DNA from: Siphlonurus alternatus
Taxonomy: Eukaryota; Arthropoda; Insecta; Ephemeroptera; Siphlonuridae
Direction of reading: 5' to 3'
Length of the DNA: 64,000 nt
Assembly (NCBI GenBank): GCA_949825025.1
Contig: OX463782.1
Location: 38,651,951-38,715,950, forward strand
Below the pieces are notes generated by a model. It saw only the letters and a program-made list of their open reading frames with translations. It did no database searches and was not told the origin of the DNA. Every line of letters begins with the position of its first letter. Within the stretch, counting starts at the first letter, position 1. Below are positions 44,143-55,463 of the stretch, one piece after another. Made by a program: the position numbers and the translations under genes.

Positions 44143-45212
44143 GGGCACCTGGCTGTTCTTGACTCATGCTAAACACTGTGTGGGGAAAGTTCAGTATGCG
44201 ACGCGTGGGACCGCGCCCTTGGGGCTCCACCTGAGGGTTGTTTAATTACAGCCCTCAGTCCATAGCCACTAACCGGTTATGGAGCCTGAGCTCTCCCTGC
44301 TGCCGCGGAGCTCAGAGTACCTAGGCAGCAAAATCTCGGCAATGCTGGGGACTCTGGGGACATAGTTTAACAGCAGACTATGGGAGGATAAATGTAACGG
44401 TCCCTAGCGCAATTGTCGGAGGTTGCGTGAAGCAGTCCCCGGATGGCCGGCGTGATCAGTTTGCTGGCTGCACCTAGTGGCGGGGAGGTCCGCGGGATCG
44501 GCCACCTTACCATCAGGGTGGTTTTATTGGAGGTGGGTGCTCCACTCTGTGGGTGGATGGTTATTGGTGCACCAGAAACCTGCAGAGTGGGAGCGGCAGG
44601 CTGACGGAACGGTGGCTTACTTGACGCAAGTCAGGAGCAGCCGTGTCAGCGTAGGGTGGGGTTTTTGTGGGTGGGGGGTGGGCGCGAGCGCTATGTGGTG
44701 TATTCACTGTGTGGGGGGAACTATGTTTCGTGTATGGTGACCAGCCGGCCGGCTCAGGGAGATGTGGTGCCAATATATCGTAGTGGCCCGTGCAGTCAGG
44801 AAGTAGTCCCCTAAGTCTGACACTTGTATGACGAACGCTCCTCATGGATATTTTCGGTGAGGAAGCGGTCTGAAGGTGAGGCTCTCCAAACGGGTGGGTG
44901 AAGCAAAGATAATATCCGAACACAACAGTGAACGGCGCTCGCGGACGGGGATTGTGGGTCGGGGGAGAGGGTGTAAAGCTCGGTCGCGGTAGGGCTGATG
45001 GTCACTGCGGTGACACTATTCGTACGTCATGCTCGGGGTAATAGACCCGGGTCCTACGGGTGTGATTCCGTGGAGGCTGGGTAACACCGTGGCCGAAAGT
45101 CTGGCACTCCAAAGGGGCATTGTTGGGGAAAAAACGAGGCACAGCTGGGTCTGTCCTATGAACAGGGCAATCTAGTGGTGTCTCACAAAAAAAAAAAAAA
45201 AAAAAAAAAAAA
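44143..45212 (+). mobile_element. Unit A1: non-coding SINE-like partner of the Dong-like LINE
   Basis: Starts gggcacctggctgttcttga right after (AAT)n and ends tagtggtgtctcac plus a 26-base A tract and (TAA)n. GC-rich, with no credible frame. The last ~50 bp (gaggcac-gctgggtctgtc ... tagtggtgtct) match the 3' end of the LINE unit B (gaggcactgctaggtttgtc ... tagtagtgtct). A shared 3' tail is how SINEs borrow a LINE's reverse transcriptase. Unit A could also be an internally deleted LINE or its displaced 5' part. Confidence 0.6.
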
Positions 45213-45226
45213 ATAATAATAATAAT

Positions 45227-48200
45227 CCGAGCACAAGACTTGGTAGCGATGAATGAGGCACTTTTCTCATGCCTCACCCAGGAGTCAACGTTGATGGAAG
45301 TCAACGTGGCTGTCTTTGCCGCCGCGAAGCTCATGCTTCCCAAGATGCAGGATGGCCCGAGTGCCCAGGAAAAGATCCGTGGGCAGATAGCAGATCTGGA
45401 GGAGAGGATTCTGGAGGCCAGACGGGGTGCGTCACGAATCCAGAGTGTTGTGGAGTTTGTCCGTTCAGGGAGACCAGCTTCCCGGAAGATGAAGCTACTT
45501 TTAGCTTCAACACGGACGCTTTACAAGACTCTACGCTTTTCTGTTTTGGTTGTTGCCAAACAGAAGTTGCTGGATCGAATCCGCACCCTGAAGGCTACAA
45601 AAGCAAAGAAGCTGGGTCGTTTGCAGTGCTTGGAGGATAATAACGTCTTTCTTCACAATGCGCGCCGCTTTTTGGAGCGGGAGAGACCAGCGCCTCCACA
45701 CAACCCTCCTACGGCGGATGCTATCCATGCGTTCTGGGCGGGAATTTATGGGGAAAGTGTCGAGTTCAACGTCGAGTCTCAGGCTCTCTCGGAGTTTGAG
45801 AAGCTTTGTCGGAGAGTGCAGGATAGGCAGGTAGTGTGCCCGGATGTCACAGTAGAACTTGTTGCCCGATCTTTCAGAGGAAAGCGCAATTGGGCAGCGC
45901 CAGGCGTTGATAAGATCCAAACGTTCTGGTGGAAAAAGTTTACGGCTGTGCATCCTCACTTGGCAAGGCATTACACCGCCATGTTAAGGGGCACGATGGA
46001 GATCCCTGCTTGGTTGGTGGAGGGACGCACGATCCTGATCCCCAAAGGGGGGGACTTGTCACTTCCATCCAGCTATAGACCCATCACCACGCTCAACACC
46101 GAGTATAAAGGTTTTACTGGTTTTTGAATGAGCTACTGGAGGACTCTATTCAGCCAGTTTGGGTAGAGTTGCACGAGCAGAAGGGGGCACGGAGGGGCCA
46201 CGAGGGGGGTAAGGAGAACCTTCTCCTGGACCGCTGCGTCTGTCAAGATGCCATACAGCATAAACGAAACCTCTCTGAGGCCTGGGTGGACTTCAGGAAA
46301 GCTTTCGACATGACATCGCATGGCTTAATCTTGAGGTGTCTCGAGATCTTGAATGTTCATCCCGATCTGGTGAGATGCATTGGGGACCTCATGCCGCTGT
46401 GGAGGACTCGCTTCCAGTGTAAGGCTGGTGGTAGAGTGTCGTACACAGAGTTCGTGGCATATCAGCGGGGAGTGTTCCAGGGTGACTCCCTTAGCCCCAA
46501 ACTTTACTGCATCTCCCAGTTGCCCCTTTCTGCTTTACTTCGGGAACAAGATGGGTACATGGCTGGCCCACCTTCGTGTCGGAGCCATAAGATCACCCAT
46601 GCATTCTTCATGGATGACCTGAAAATCTATGGTTCTAGTAAACGCAAGCTCAGGGAGTCGCTTGATCTTGTTAGTAGCTTTGCAGCAGACACGGGGATGG
46701 AGTTGGGCTTGGACAAGTGTGCGGTCCTGCACATTCAACTTGGCAAGGTGTGGCCAACGAGAAGACATGGAGCTGGTAGACGGGAGCATCATTAGACATC
46801 TCGATGCCGAAGCACGGTACAAGTACCTGGGCGTGAGTGAAAGTCACGTTCAGGATACAGGATTGTGCCAGAAGGTGCTTCGTGGGGAGTATGTTCGACG
46901 CCTGAAGAAGATCTGGAGTTCCAGGTTGTCGGGTCGCAATAAGATCCAAGCGACCAACATGCTAGCCATCCCTGTCATGCTCTACACCTTTGGTGCCATG
47001 AAATGGAACGTGGCAGAGCTGAAGGGCCTCGATACCATCACGAGGAAAGTCATGTCTTCAAACTTGAGCCACCATAAGCGGGCTTCTGTTGAGAGGGTCT
47101 ACCTTCCACGTGATCAGGGAGGTAGAGGGTTGCTAGGAGTTGAGAACATCTACAACCGAATGGTTATCAGTATGGCGTGTCGTGTGGTAACGAGCACAGA
47201 TCCCCATCTTCAACTTGTGTATGGGCATGAGTTGTGGGGCAGTGGAGCGTTTTTGTTCAGTGCAGCAAAAAGGGCGGCATGGGCATTGGGAGTACAGTTG
47301 GATTTGGTGGAGCCGGAGTCGAGGCCAGGAGTAAGCCTTGCAGGTTTGCCTCGGGCTCTCGCCAAGCAGAGGGTGAGGGAGGCGGAGGTGCGTCTTCTTT
47401 TGCGAGGGCACATGGCAAAGAGCATGCATAGCGTGTTCTACAAGAACATTGAGAGCCAGGGCCTTTGCAGGGAGCGTACTTTTGCCTTTCTTCGCTCCTC
47501 TGGGCTGACTTCCGTGTCAGAGAGCAATATCATCAAGATGCAGGATGGTGTGTTCACATCCCTGGTGTACCAGCAGTTGATCTTTGGTCGTCAGCTGGAC
47601 ACCAGATGTAGGGCGTGCTTTCGTTCTCCCGAGACCACCATGCATCTTCTCTCTGCATGTCCTTTCTATGCCCGTACTCTTTACATCGAGAGGCACAATG
47701 CTGCACTGCGGGTGCTTTATTTCCATCTGAGGCACCATTTTGGTATTGACGATTCACCTGTCATACCATACGCTCCTGGGGACGTTGAGGCAGTGGTGGC
47801 AAACGACCAGGTGAAGATCTTCTGGAACTATTCGTTTCCCACCACTCGCAAGCTCCATGCCAACAAGCCGGACATCGTGGTACTTGAGAAGCACAAGAAG
47901 GCGTTGACCGTGGTGGAGTTTTCTGCTCCTTCGGACCAGAACCTCAAAGAAAAGTATGCCAAAAAACGCGATAAGTACCACGATCTTGTCATGGACTTGC
48001 GGCAGAGCTATGCTGGACATTCGGTAGTGTTGGTCGTTCTTTTGGTTGGGGTGATGGGTGGAGTTCCCGACTCATTGGTTTCTGGGCTGCGGCAAATACC
48101 AGGTTGCCGTGGATCCGCTGAGCGGCTGGCGGATGCCATGCAGAAGGCAGTGTTGCTGGGCTCCCTCCGTCTACTTCGGGCCCATGGGGAGGTTGGTGAG

Positions 48201-48357
48201 GTGCACCGATAAGAAGAAAAATATGAAAAGGCAGCCCCGGAGTTTACTGCACGAGAGTGCGGAGCGCTGGGGTCGAGGAGGCACTGCTAGGTTTGTCTTG
48301 TAATGACCTATGAGACGGCTTAGTAGTGTCTAAAAAAAAAAAAAAAAAAAAAAAAAA
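45227..48357 (+). mobile_element. Unit B1: Dong/R4-clade non-LTR retrotransposon, copy 1
   Basis: Bounded by (TAA)n on both sides, 3' end tagtagtgtct plus a 26-base A tract. The coding frame is already open at the 5' junction, so the unit is probably 5' truncated. Dong of Bombyx is known to insert in TAA repeats, and the protein here has the same RT plus restriction-like endonuclease layout. It lies in sense orientation in the channel intron. Confidence 0.85.
45249..48212 (+). pseudogene. RT/endonuclease ORF of unit B1, two frame breaks
   Basis: First ATG 45249. RT motif A is VDFRKAFD (the usual form), motif B GVFQGDSLSP, motif C FFMDD. Then comes a zinc knuckle C-x2-C-x8-H-x4-C (CRACFRS...HLLSAC) and a restriction-like endonuclease with KPDIVV and VVEFSAP. 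Break 1 (private): a one-base loss near 46122 turns TGTTTG into an early stop at 46125. Break 2 (shared with copy 2): a +1-type shift near 46755 moves the frame from the RT end to the C-terminal half. Both halves otherwise read cleanly. This copy cannot make a full protein. Confidence 0.85.
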
Positions 48358-48371
48358 TAATAATAATAATA

Positions 48372-49434
48372 AGGGCACCCGGCTGTTGTTGACTCATGCT
48401 AACCACTGTGTGGGGAAAGTTCAGTACGCGACGCGTGGGACCGCGCCCTTGGGGCTCCACCTGGGGGTGTTTTAATTACAGCCCTCAGTCCATAGCCACT
48501 AACCGGTTATGGAGCCTGAGCTCTCCCTGCTGCCGCGGAGCTCAGAGTACCTAGGCAGCAAAATCTCGGCAATGCTGGGGACTCTCATAGTTTAACAGCA
48601 GACTATGGGAGGATAAATGCAACGGTCCCTAGCGCAATTGTCGGAGGTTGCGTGAAGGAGTCCCCGGATGGCCGGCGTGATCAGTTTGCCGGCTGCACCT
48701 AGTGGCGGAGAGATCCGCGGGATCGGCCACCTTACCAATAGGGTGGTTTTATTGGAGGTGGGTGCTCCACTCTGTGGGTGCATGGTTATTGGTGCACCAG
48801 AAACCTGCAGAGTGGGAGCGGCTGGCTGACGGAACGGTGGCTTACTTGACGCAAGTCAGGAGCAGCCGTGTCAGCGTAGGGTGGGGTTTTTGTGGGTTGG
48901 GGGTGGGCGATAGCGCTATGTGGTGTATTCACTGTGTGGGGGGAACTATGTTTCGTGTATGGTGACCAGCCGGCCGGCTCAGGGAGATGTGGTGCCAATA
49001 TATCGTAGTGGCCCGTGCAGTCAGGAAGTAGTCCCCTAAGTCTGACACTTGTATGACGAACGCTCCTCATGGATATTTTCGGTGAGGAAGCGGTCTGAAG
49101 GTGAGGCTCTCCAAACGGGTGGGTGAAGCAAAGATAATATCCGAACACAACAGTGAACGGCGCTCGCGGACGGGGATTGTGGGTCGGGGGATAGGGTGCA
49201 AAGCTCGGTCGCGGTAGGGCTGATGGTCACTGCGGTGACACTATTCGTACGTCATGCTCGGGGTAATAGACCCGGGTCCTACGGGTGTGATTCCGTGGAG
49301 GCTGGGTAACACCGTGGCCGAAAGTCTGGCACTCCAAAGGGGCATTGTTGGGGAAAAAACGAGGCACAGCTGGGTCTGTCCTATGAACAGGGCAATCTAG
49401 TGGTGTCTCACAAAAAAAAAAAAAAAAAAAAAAA
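48372..49434 (+). mobile_element. Unit A2: second copy of the SINE-like unit
   Basis: Nearly identical to A1 apart from small indels (for example gactctggggacatag in A1 against gactctcatag here). It has the same (AAT)n, A-tract and tail structure. The period from A1 is about 4230 bp. Confidence 0.6.
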
Positions 49435-49453
49435 TAATAATAATAATAATAAT

Positions 49454-52400
49454 CCGAGCACAAGACTTGGTAGCGATGAATGAGGCACTTTTCTCATGCC
49501 TCACCCAGGAGTCAACGTTGATGGAAATCAACGTGGCTGTCTTTGCCGCCGCGAAGCTCATGCTTCCCAAGATGCAGGATGGCCCGAGTGCCCAGGAAAA
49601 GATCCGTGGGCAGATAGCAGATCTGGAGGAGAGGATTCTGGAGGCCAGACGGGGTGCGTCACGAATCCAGAGTGTTGTGGAGTTCGTCCGTTCAGGGAGA
49701 CCAGCTTCCCGGAAGATGAAGCTACTTTTAGCTTCAACACGGACGCTTTACAAGACTCTACGCTTTTCTGTTTTGGTTGTTGCCAAACAGAAGTTGCTGG
49801 ATCGAATCCGCACCCTGAAGGCTATAAAAGCAAAGAAGCTGAGTCGTTTGCAGTGCTTGGAGGATAATAACGTCTTTCTTCACAATGCGCGCCGCTTTTT
49901 GGAGCGGGAGAGACCAGCGCCTCCACACAACCCTCCTACGGCGGATGCTATCCGTGCGTTCTGGGCGGGAATTTATGGGGAAAGTGTCGAGTTCAACGTC
50001 GAGTCTCAGGCTCTCTCGGAGTTTGAGAAGCTTTGTCGGAGAGTGCAGGATAGGCAGGTAGTGTGCCCGGATGTCACAGTAGAACTTGTTGCCCGATCTT
50101 TCAGAGGAAAGCGCAATTGGGCAGCGCCAGGCGTTGATAAGATCCAAACGTTCTGGTGGAAAAAGTTTACGGCTGTGCATCCTCACTTGGCAAGGCATTA
50201 CACCGCCATGTTAAGGGGCACGATGGAGATCCCTGCTTGGTTGGTGGAGGGACTCACGATCCTGATCCCCAAAGGGGGGGACTTGTCACTTCCATCCAGC
50301 TATAGACCCATCACCACGCTCAACACCGAGTATAAAGGTTTTACTGGTTGTTTGAATGAGCTACTGGAGGACTCTATTCAGCCAGTTTGGGTAGAGTTGC
50401 ACGAGCAGAAGGGGGCACGGAGGGGCCACGAGGGGGGTAAGGAGAACCTTCTCCTGGACCGCTGCGTCTGTCAAGATGCCATACAGCATAAACGAAACCT
50501 CTCTGAGGCCTGGGTGGACTTCTGGAAAGCTTTCGACATGACATCGCATGGCTTAATCTTGAGGTGTCTCGAGATCTTGAATGTTCATCCCGATCTGGTG
50601 AGATGCATTGGGGACCTCATGCCGCTGTGGAGGACTCGCTTCCAGTGTAAGGCTGGTGGTAGAGTGTCGTACACAGAGTTCGTGGCATATCAGCGGGGAG
50701 TGTTCCAGGGTGACTCCCTTAGCCCCAAACTTTACTGCATCTCCCAGTTGCCCCTTTCTGCTTTACTTCGGGAACAAGATGGGTACATGGCTGGCCCACC
50801 TTCGTGTCGGAGCCATAAGATCACCCATGCATTCTTCATGGATGACCTGAAAATCTATGGTTCTAGTAAACGCAAGCTCAGGGAGTCGCTTGATCTTGTT
50901 AGTAGCTTTGCAGCAGACACGGGGATGGAGTTGGGCTTGGACAAGTGTGCGGTCCTGCACATTCGACTTGGCAAGGTGTGGCCAACGAGAAGACATGGAG
51001 CTGGTAGACGGGAGCATCATTAGACATCTCGATGCCGAAGCACGGTACAAGTACCTGGGCGTGAGTGAAAGTCACGTTCAGGATACAGGATTGTGCCAGA
51101 AGGTGCTTCGTGGGGAGTATGTTCGACGCCTGAAGAAGATCTGGAGTTCCAGGTTGTCGGGTCGCAATAAGATCCAAGCGACCAACATGCTAGCCATCCC
51201 TGTCATGCTCTACACCTTTGGTGCCATGAAATGGAACGTGGCAGAGCTGAAGGGCCTCGATACCATCACGAGGAAAGTCATGTCTTCAAACTTGAGCCAC
51301 CATAAGCGGGCTTCTGTTGAGAGGGTCTACCTTCCACGTTATCAGGGAGGTAGAGGGTTGCTAGGAGTTGAGAACATCTACAACCGAATGGTTATCAGTA
51401 TGGCGTGTCGTGTGGTAACGAGCACAGATCCCCATCTTCAACTTGTGTATGGGCATGAGTTGTGGGGCAGTGGAGCGTTTTTGTTCAGTGCAGCAAAAAG
51501 GGCGGCATGGGCATTGGGAGTACAGTTGGATTTGGTGGAGCCGGAGTCGAGGCCAGGAGTAAACCTTGCAGGTTTGCCTCGGGCTCTCGCCAAGCAGAGG
51601 GTGAGGGTGGCGGAGGTGCGTCTTCTTTTGCGAGGGCACATAGCAAAGAGCATGCATAGCGTGTTCTACAAGAACATTGAGAGCCAGGGCCTTTGCAGGG
51701 AGCGTACTTTTGCCTTTCTTCGCTCCTCTGGGCTGACTTCCGTGTCAGAGAGCAATATCATCAAGATGCAGGATGGTGTGTTCACATCCCTGGTGTACCA
51801 GCAGTTGATCTTTGGTCGTCAGCTGGACACCAGATGTAGGGCGTGCTTTCGTTCTCTCGAGACCACCATGCATCTTCTCTCTGCATGTCCTTTCTATGCC
51901 CGTACTCTTTACATCGAGAGGCACAATGCTGCACTGCGGGTGCTTTATTTCCATCTGAGGCACCATTTTGGTATTGACGATTCACCTGTCATACCATACG
52001 CTCCTGGGGACGTTGAGGCAGTGGTGGCAAACGACCAGGTGAAGATCTTCTGGAACTATTCGTTTCCCACCACTCGCAAGCTCCATGCCAACAAGCCGGA
52101 CATCGTGGTACTTGAGAAGCACAAGAAGGCGTTGACCGTGGTGGAGTTTTCTGCTCCTTCGGACCAGAACCTCAAAGAAAAGTATGCCAAAAAACGCGAT
52201 AAGTACCACGATCTTGTCATGGACTTGCGGCAGAGCTATGCTGGACATTCGGTAGTGTTGGTCGTTCTTTTGGTTGGGGTGATGGGTGGAGTTCCCGACT
52301 CATTGGTTTCTGGGCTGCGGCAAATACCAGGTTGCCGTGGATCCGCTGAGCGGCTGGCGGATGCCATGCAGAAGGCAGTGTTGCTGGGCTCCCTCCGTCT

Positions 52401-52580
52401 ACTTCGGGCCCATGGGGAGGTTGGTGAGGTGCACCGATAAGAAGAAAAATATGAAAAGGCAGCCCCGGAGTTTACTGCACGAGAGTGCGGAGCGCTGGGG
52501 TCGAGGAGGCACTGCTAGGTTTGTCTTGTAATGACCTATGAGACGGCTTAGTAGTGTCTAAAAAAAAAAAAAAAAAAAAA
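49454..52580 (+). mobile_element. Unit B2: Dong/R4-clade retrotransposon, copy 2
   Basis: Same junctions and 3' tail as B1, which it matches almost base for base. The period from B1 is 4227 bp. Confidence 0.85.
49476..52440 (+). pseudogene. RT/endonuclease ORF of unit B2, one frame break
   Basis: ATG 49476 (an upstream TTG at 49467 is in frame). The first frame runs to 51023 and covers residues 1-518: an N-terminal helical region, RT fingers (NWAAPGVDKI at 218), motif A VDFWKAFD (D351, D357; W353 replaces the Arg in B1), motif B at 410-420 and FFMDD at 457-460. The frame then shifts by +1 near 50985 into the frame ending at 52440, which holds the RT thumb (YKYLGVS), the zinc knuckle (CRAC...HLLSAC) and the endonuclease (KPD, VVEF). 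It lacks an obvious N-terminal zinc finger or Myb domain. With only one break it is the better-preserved copy. Confidence 0.85.
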
Positions 52581-52598
52581 ATAATAATAATAATAATA

Positions 52599-53656
52599 AG
52601 GGCACCCGGCTGTTGTTGACTCATGCTAACCACTGTGTGGGGAAAGTTCAGTACGCGACGCGTGGGACCGCGCCCTTGGGGCTCCACCTGGGGGTGTTTT
52701 AATTACAGCCCTCAGTCCATAGCCACTAACCGGTTATGGAGCCTGAGCTCTCCCTGCTGCCGCGGAGCTCAGAGTACCTAGGCAGCAAAATCTCGGCAAT
52801 GCTGGGGACTCTCATAGTTTAACAGCAGACTATGGGAGGATAAATGCAACGGTCCCTAGCGCAATTGTCGGAGGTTGCGTGAAAGAGTCCCCGGATGGCC
52901 GGCGTGATCAGTTTGCCGGCTGCACCTAGTGGCGGGGAGGTCCGCGGGATCGGCCACCTTACCAATAGGGTGGTTTTATTGGAGGTGGGTGCTCCACTCT
53001 GTGGGTGGATGGTTATTGGTGCACCAGAAACCTGCAGAGTGGGAGCGGCTGGCTGACGGAACGGTGGCTTACTTGACGCAAGTCAGGAGCAGCCGTGTCA
53101 GCGTAGGGTGGGGTTTTTGTGGGTTGGGGGTGGGCGATAGCGCTATGTGGTGTATTCACTGTGTGGGGGGAACTATGTTTCGTGTATGGTGACCAGCCGG
53201 TCGGCTCAGGGAGATGTAGTGCCAATATATCGTAGTGGCCCGTGCAGTCAGGAAGTAGTCCCCTAGGTCTGACCCTCGTATGACGAACGCTCCGCATGGA
53301 TGTTTTCGGTGAGGCAGCGGTCTGAATGTTGAGAGGCTTTCCAAACGGGTGGGTGAAACAAAGCTAATATCCGAACACAACAGTGAACGGCGCTCGCGGA
53401 CGGGGATTGTGGGTCGGGGGAGAGGGTGCAAAGCTCGGTCGCGGTGGGGCTGATGGTCACTGCGGTGACACTATTCGTACGTCATGCTCGGGGTAATAGA
53501 CCCGGGTCCTACGGGTGTGATTCCGTGGAGGCTGGGTAACACCGTGGCCGAAAGTCTGGCACTCCAAAGGGGCATTGTTGGGCAAAAAAGAGGCACTGCT
53601 GGGTCTGTCCTATGACCAGGGCAATCTAGTGGTGTCTCAAAAAAAAAAAAAAAAAT
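52599..53656 (+). mobile_element. Unit A3: third SINE-like copy, chimeric
   Basis: From 52599 to about 53195 it matches A2 closely. From there to 53638 it carries many private changes (cctaggtctgaccctcgtat, gcatggatgttttcggtgag) and its tail agaggcactgctgggtctgt is closer to B. No B follows; the A tract ends in taagg and unique DNA. This marks the right edge of the array. Confidence 0.6.
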
Positions 53657-53714
53657 AAGGAAAAAAATATATAAATCGTCGTGCAATTTTTACATATTAT
53701 ACAAACAATTAAAA

Positions 53715-54120
53715 AATCACAAACGAAAATATTATGATAGAAACCAATTTTTTACTTTGGTTTTAAGTTTAATTTTGCCCATCGACGACTCTTTAATAAA
53801 CAATGGAATGTTATTCTAAATTTTAGGTAAGAGGACATCCAAATTTCTTTCACCATATCTATTATTATTATTTGGTAATGGTACAATTGCAGGCTCTGAT
53901 AATTTATTTCTTGTATCAAGTGTATGACATCTTCTTTCTAGTTGCTTTATATCATAAAATTTATCTCATGTTATTACAGATTTAGCCACATTTTTGATAA
54001 ATAATTTTATCTCTTGATAAGTTAAAATTGTCTTCAAATATCTATGCTGCAATATTTTGTTCAGTGCAAGGACTCCCATCATCATAATACAAGAAATTAG
54101 AACATAATAATTACACCCGC
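53715..54120 (-). pseudogene. Decayed LINE: C-terminal end of RT ORF
   Basis: The - strand reads DKFYDIKQLERRCHTLDTRN, then LSEPAIVPLPNNN-RYGERNLD, then LLPKI with a stop where Trp-Asn is usual, then NNIPLFIKESS and KVKNWF. This is the familiar C-terminal block of several LINE clades (HTHxTR, YGxRxL, PKxWNxLP, FKxKLKxWF). It continues upstream to about 54100 with a further in-frame TGA. It is fossil sequence in the channel intron. Confidence 0.7.
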
Positions 54121-54400
54121 ACAGTGAAGATTGCAGATTTATAATAACTAAGGGACCTTTTATTCTATGTCAATTAGATTATATAATAAACTTCCACTGT
54201 ATATAAAACTTATATCACAGTACTGTCGATTTTAAAAATACTGCAAAAGTGTTATTATTGAAAAATTCTTTTTATAATGTATCTAGTTATGCTACATTTA
54301 GTTTTTAAGTATGTGTATTTGGACGTGTCTTACCATCTCATGCAGAGTGCCTTCATTATGGTTGTGTCTGTATGTATTTGAAAATGACCAATAAAGAATT
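54121..54400. other. Intronic AT-rich DNA
   Basis: Nothing recognised apart from possible further traces of the decayed LINE. Confidence 0.35.
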
Positions 54401-54704
54401 TAGTATCACCCTCATTTTTTTTATTGCAGAAATGGATAGAGGGTAAAAAGTTATGTTACCCTAATATTTTTCAGATTTTTTACAGACTGAGAACTATTTT
54501 TAAAAAGTTATTGAAAGCTAGTCCTTTTTGTGACGTCACGCTGCGGCAAGTCCTATCTTTTTCTTAAGAAGCGTCGTGACGTCACAAAAAGAACCTTTTT
54601 TTAAAAATACATCCCGGGCTCTAAAAAATCTGAAAAACATCAGGGAAGTATAACTTTTCAACCTCTTTCCATTTCTGCAATAAAAAAAATGAGGTCGATA
54701 CTCC
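54401..54704. repeat. Hairpin element, family F3, full copy
   Basis: agtatcaccctca and ttattgcagaaatggataga pair with tctttccatttctgcaataa and tgaggtcgatact. gacgtcacgctgcggc and gcgtcgtgacgtcac lie near the centre. It ends 55 bp before the channel exon. Confidence 0.88.
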
Positions 54705-54759
54705 ATAATATTGACTTGAATGCTGCAATTAACATCCCTCATAATAAAATAATTACCAG

Positions 54760-54954
54760 ATCGTGGTACAGCCCCCGATGGAATTTCCGGACGTTTACTG
54801 CAGAAATTACTTCCACGCGTCCCCCGGCAGTGAGACGGTAGTGTCTTTGACCCCTGGCACCGTGAGTACCGCCCCAGAACTAAGGGGTCAAAGGTACACC
54901 CCCGTAATCAGGGGCTGCAATTTTCCCGAGGATCGCAAACTGAAGCTTTTCACG
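54760..54954 (+). CDS. DEG/ENaC (pickpocket-like) channel, downstream exon
   Basis: 195 bp, 65 codons, phase 0 at both ends. Acceptor aaaataattaccag, donor TTCACG|GTGAGA. It begins IVVQPPMEFPDVYCRNYF, corresponding to the conserved V-L-HNP-EFPDV step of the extracellular domain. It continues with an SPGSETVVSLTPGTVSTAPE palm/finger segment and ends RGCNFPEDRKLKLF, matching the R-C-FP-ERKLK-F element that in pickpocket channels precedes a Y(T/S)…NC…EC motif. Clean exon with no stops. Its phase joins exactly to the exon ending at 43077, implying an 11.7-kb intron. The NCxxEC exon was not found to the right within the window. Confidence 0.82.
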
Positions 54955-55143
54955 GTGAGATTAGAAAAATAATAAAATCGATCCTTGTAATACGTCACAC
55001 ACCAGAGTCTTCTACTTGCAATGGTTCTAAATAACAAACCATTGTTTATAATGTGTGTCGCATGAAGCCTTTTTCATTGTTAAACATGGTAAAATGTATT
55101 GCATGATTTCGCCCCCAGAACACAGAACTTAATGACATTGTTG

Positions 55144-55334
55144 CAGGGGCGGATCCAGCCGAGGCACGCGGGGGATGAAGGGGAGGCGGTGCCCTATCCC
55201 GCAGTGTTAAAATTTAGGTTGGGAAGGGGCGCGATGGTGGGTGTGGTGACACACCTTCATTGAATTTTGGGACCTTTTCCTTTTGGGAGGGGCAGTCGCA
55301 CCCATCGCCCCCCCCCCCCTTGGATCCGCGCCTG
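55144..55334. mobile_element. Small hAT-like element with perfect 8-bp target duplication
   Basis: The ends are CAGGGGCGGATCCA and TGGATCCGCGCCTG. The octamer cattgttg is exact at 55136-55143 and 55335-55342. The interior has a C run and shares the right-end block with an inverted fragment at 56582. Confidence 0.88.
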
Positions 55335-55366
55335 CATTGTTGCAACTATATACTAGTGCGGCGCTA

Positions 55367-55375
<9 letters not shown>
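55300..55375 (+). repeat. Segment repeated inverted at 56545-56622
   Basis: ggatccgcgcctgcattgtt, gcaactatatactagtgcgg and cgctagtatatat occur here and, inverted, at 56545-56605. Because the unique flank of the hAT-like element is included, this is a duplicated and inverted genomic segment, not two insertions. Confidence 0.85.

Positions 55376-55438
<63 letters not shown>
55368..55438. repeat. (TA)n microsatellite
   Basis: About 70 bp of pure TA. Confidence 0.97.
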
Positions 55439-55443
<5 letters not shown>

Positions 55444-55463
55444 GTGTTCCGTCAAATTGGACC

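Noticed and set aside
44477..44923. Matching frames of 87 and 120 codons in each A unit
   Set aside because: They appear on both strands of a GC-rich block, begin at GTG or late ATG codons, lack motifs, and change freely between A copies.
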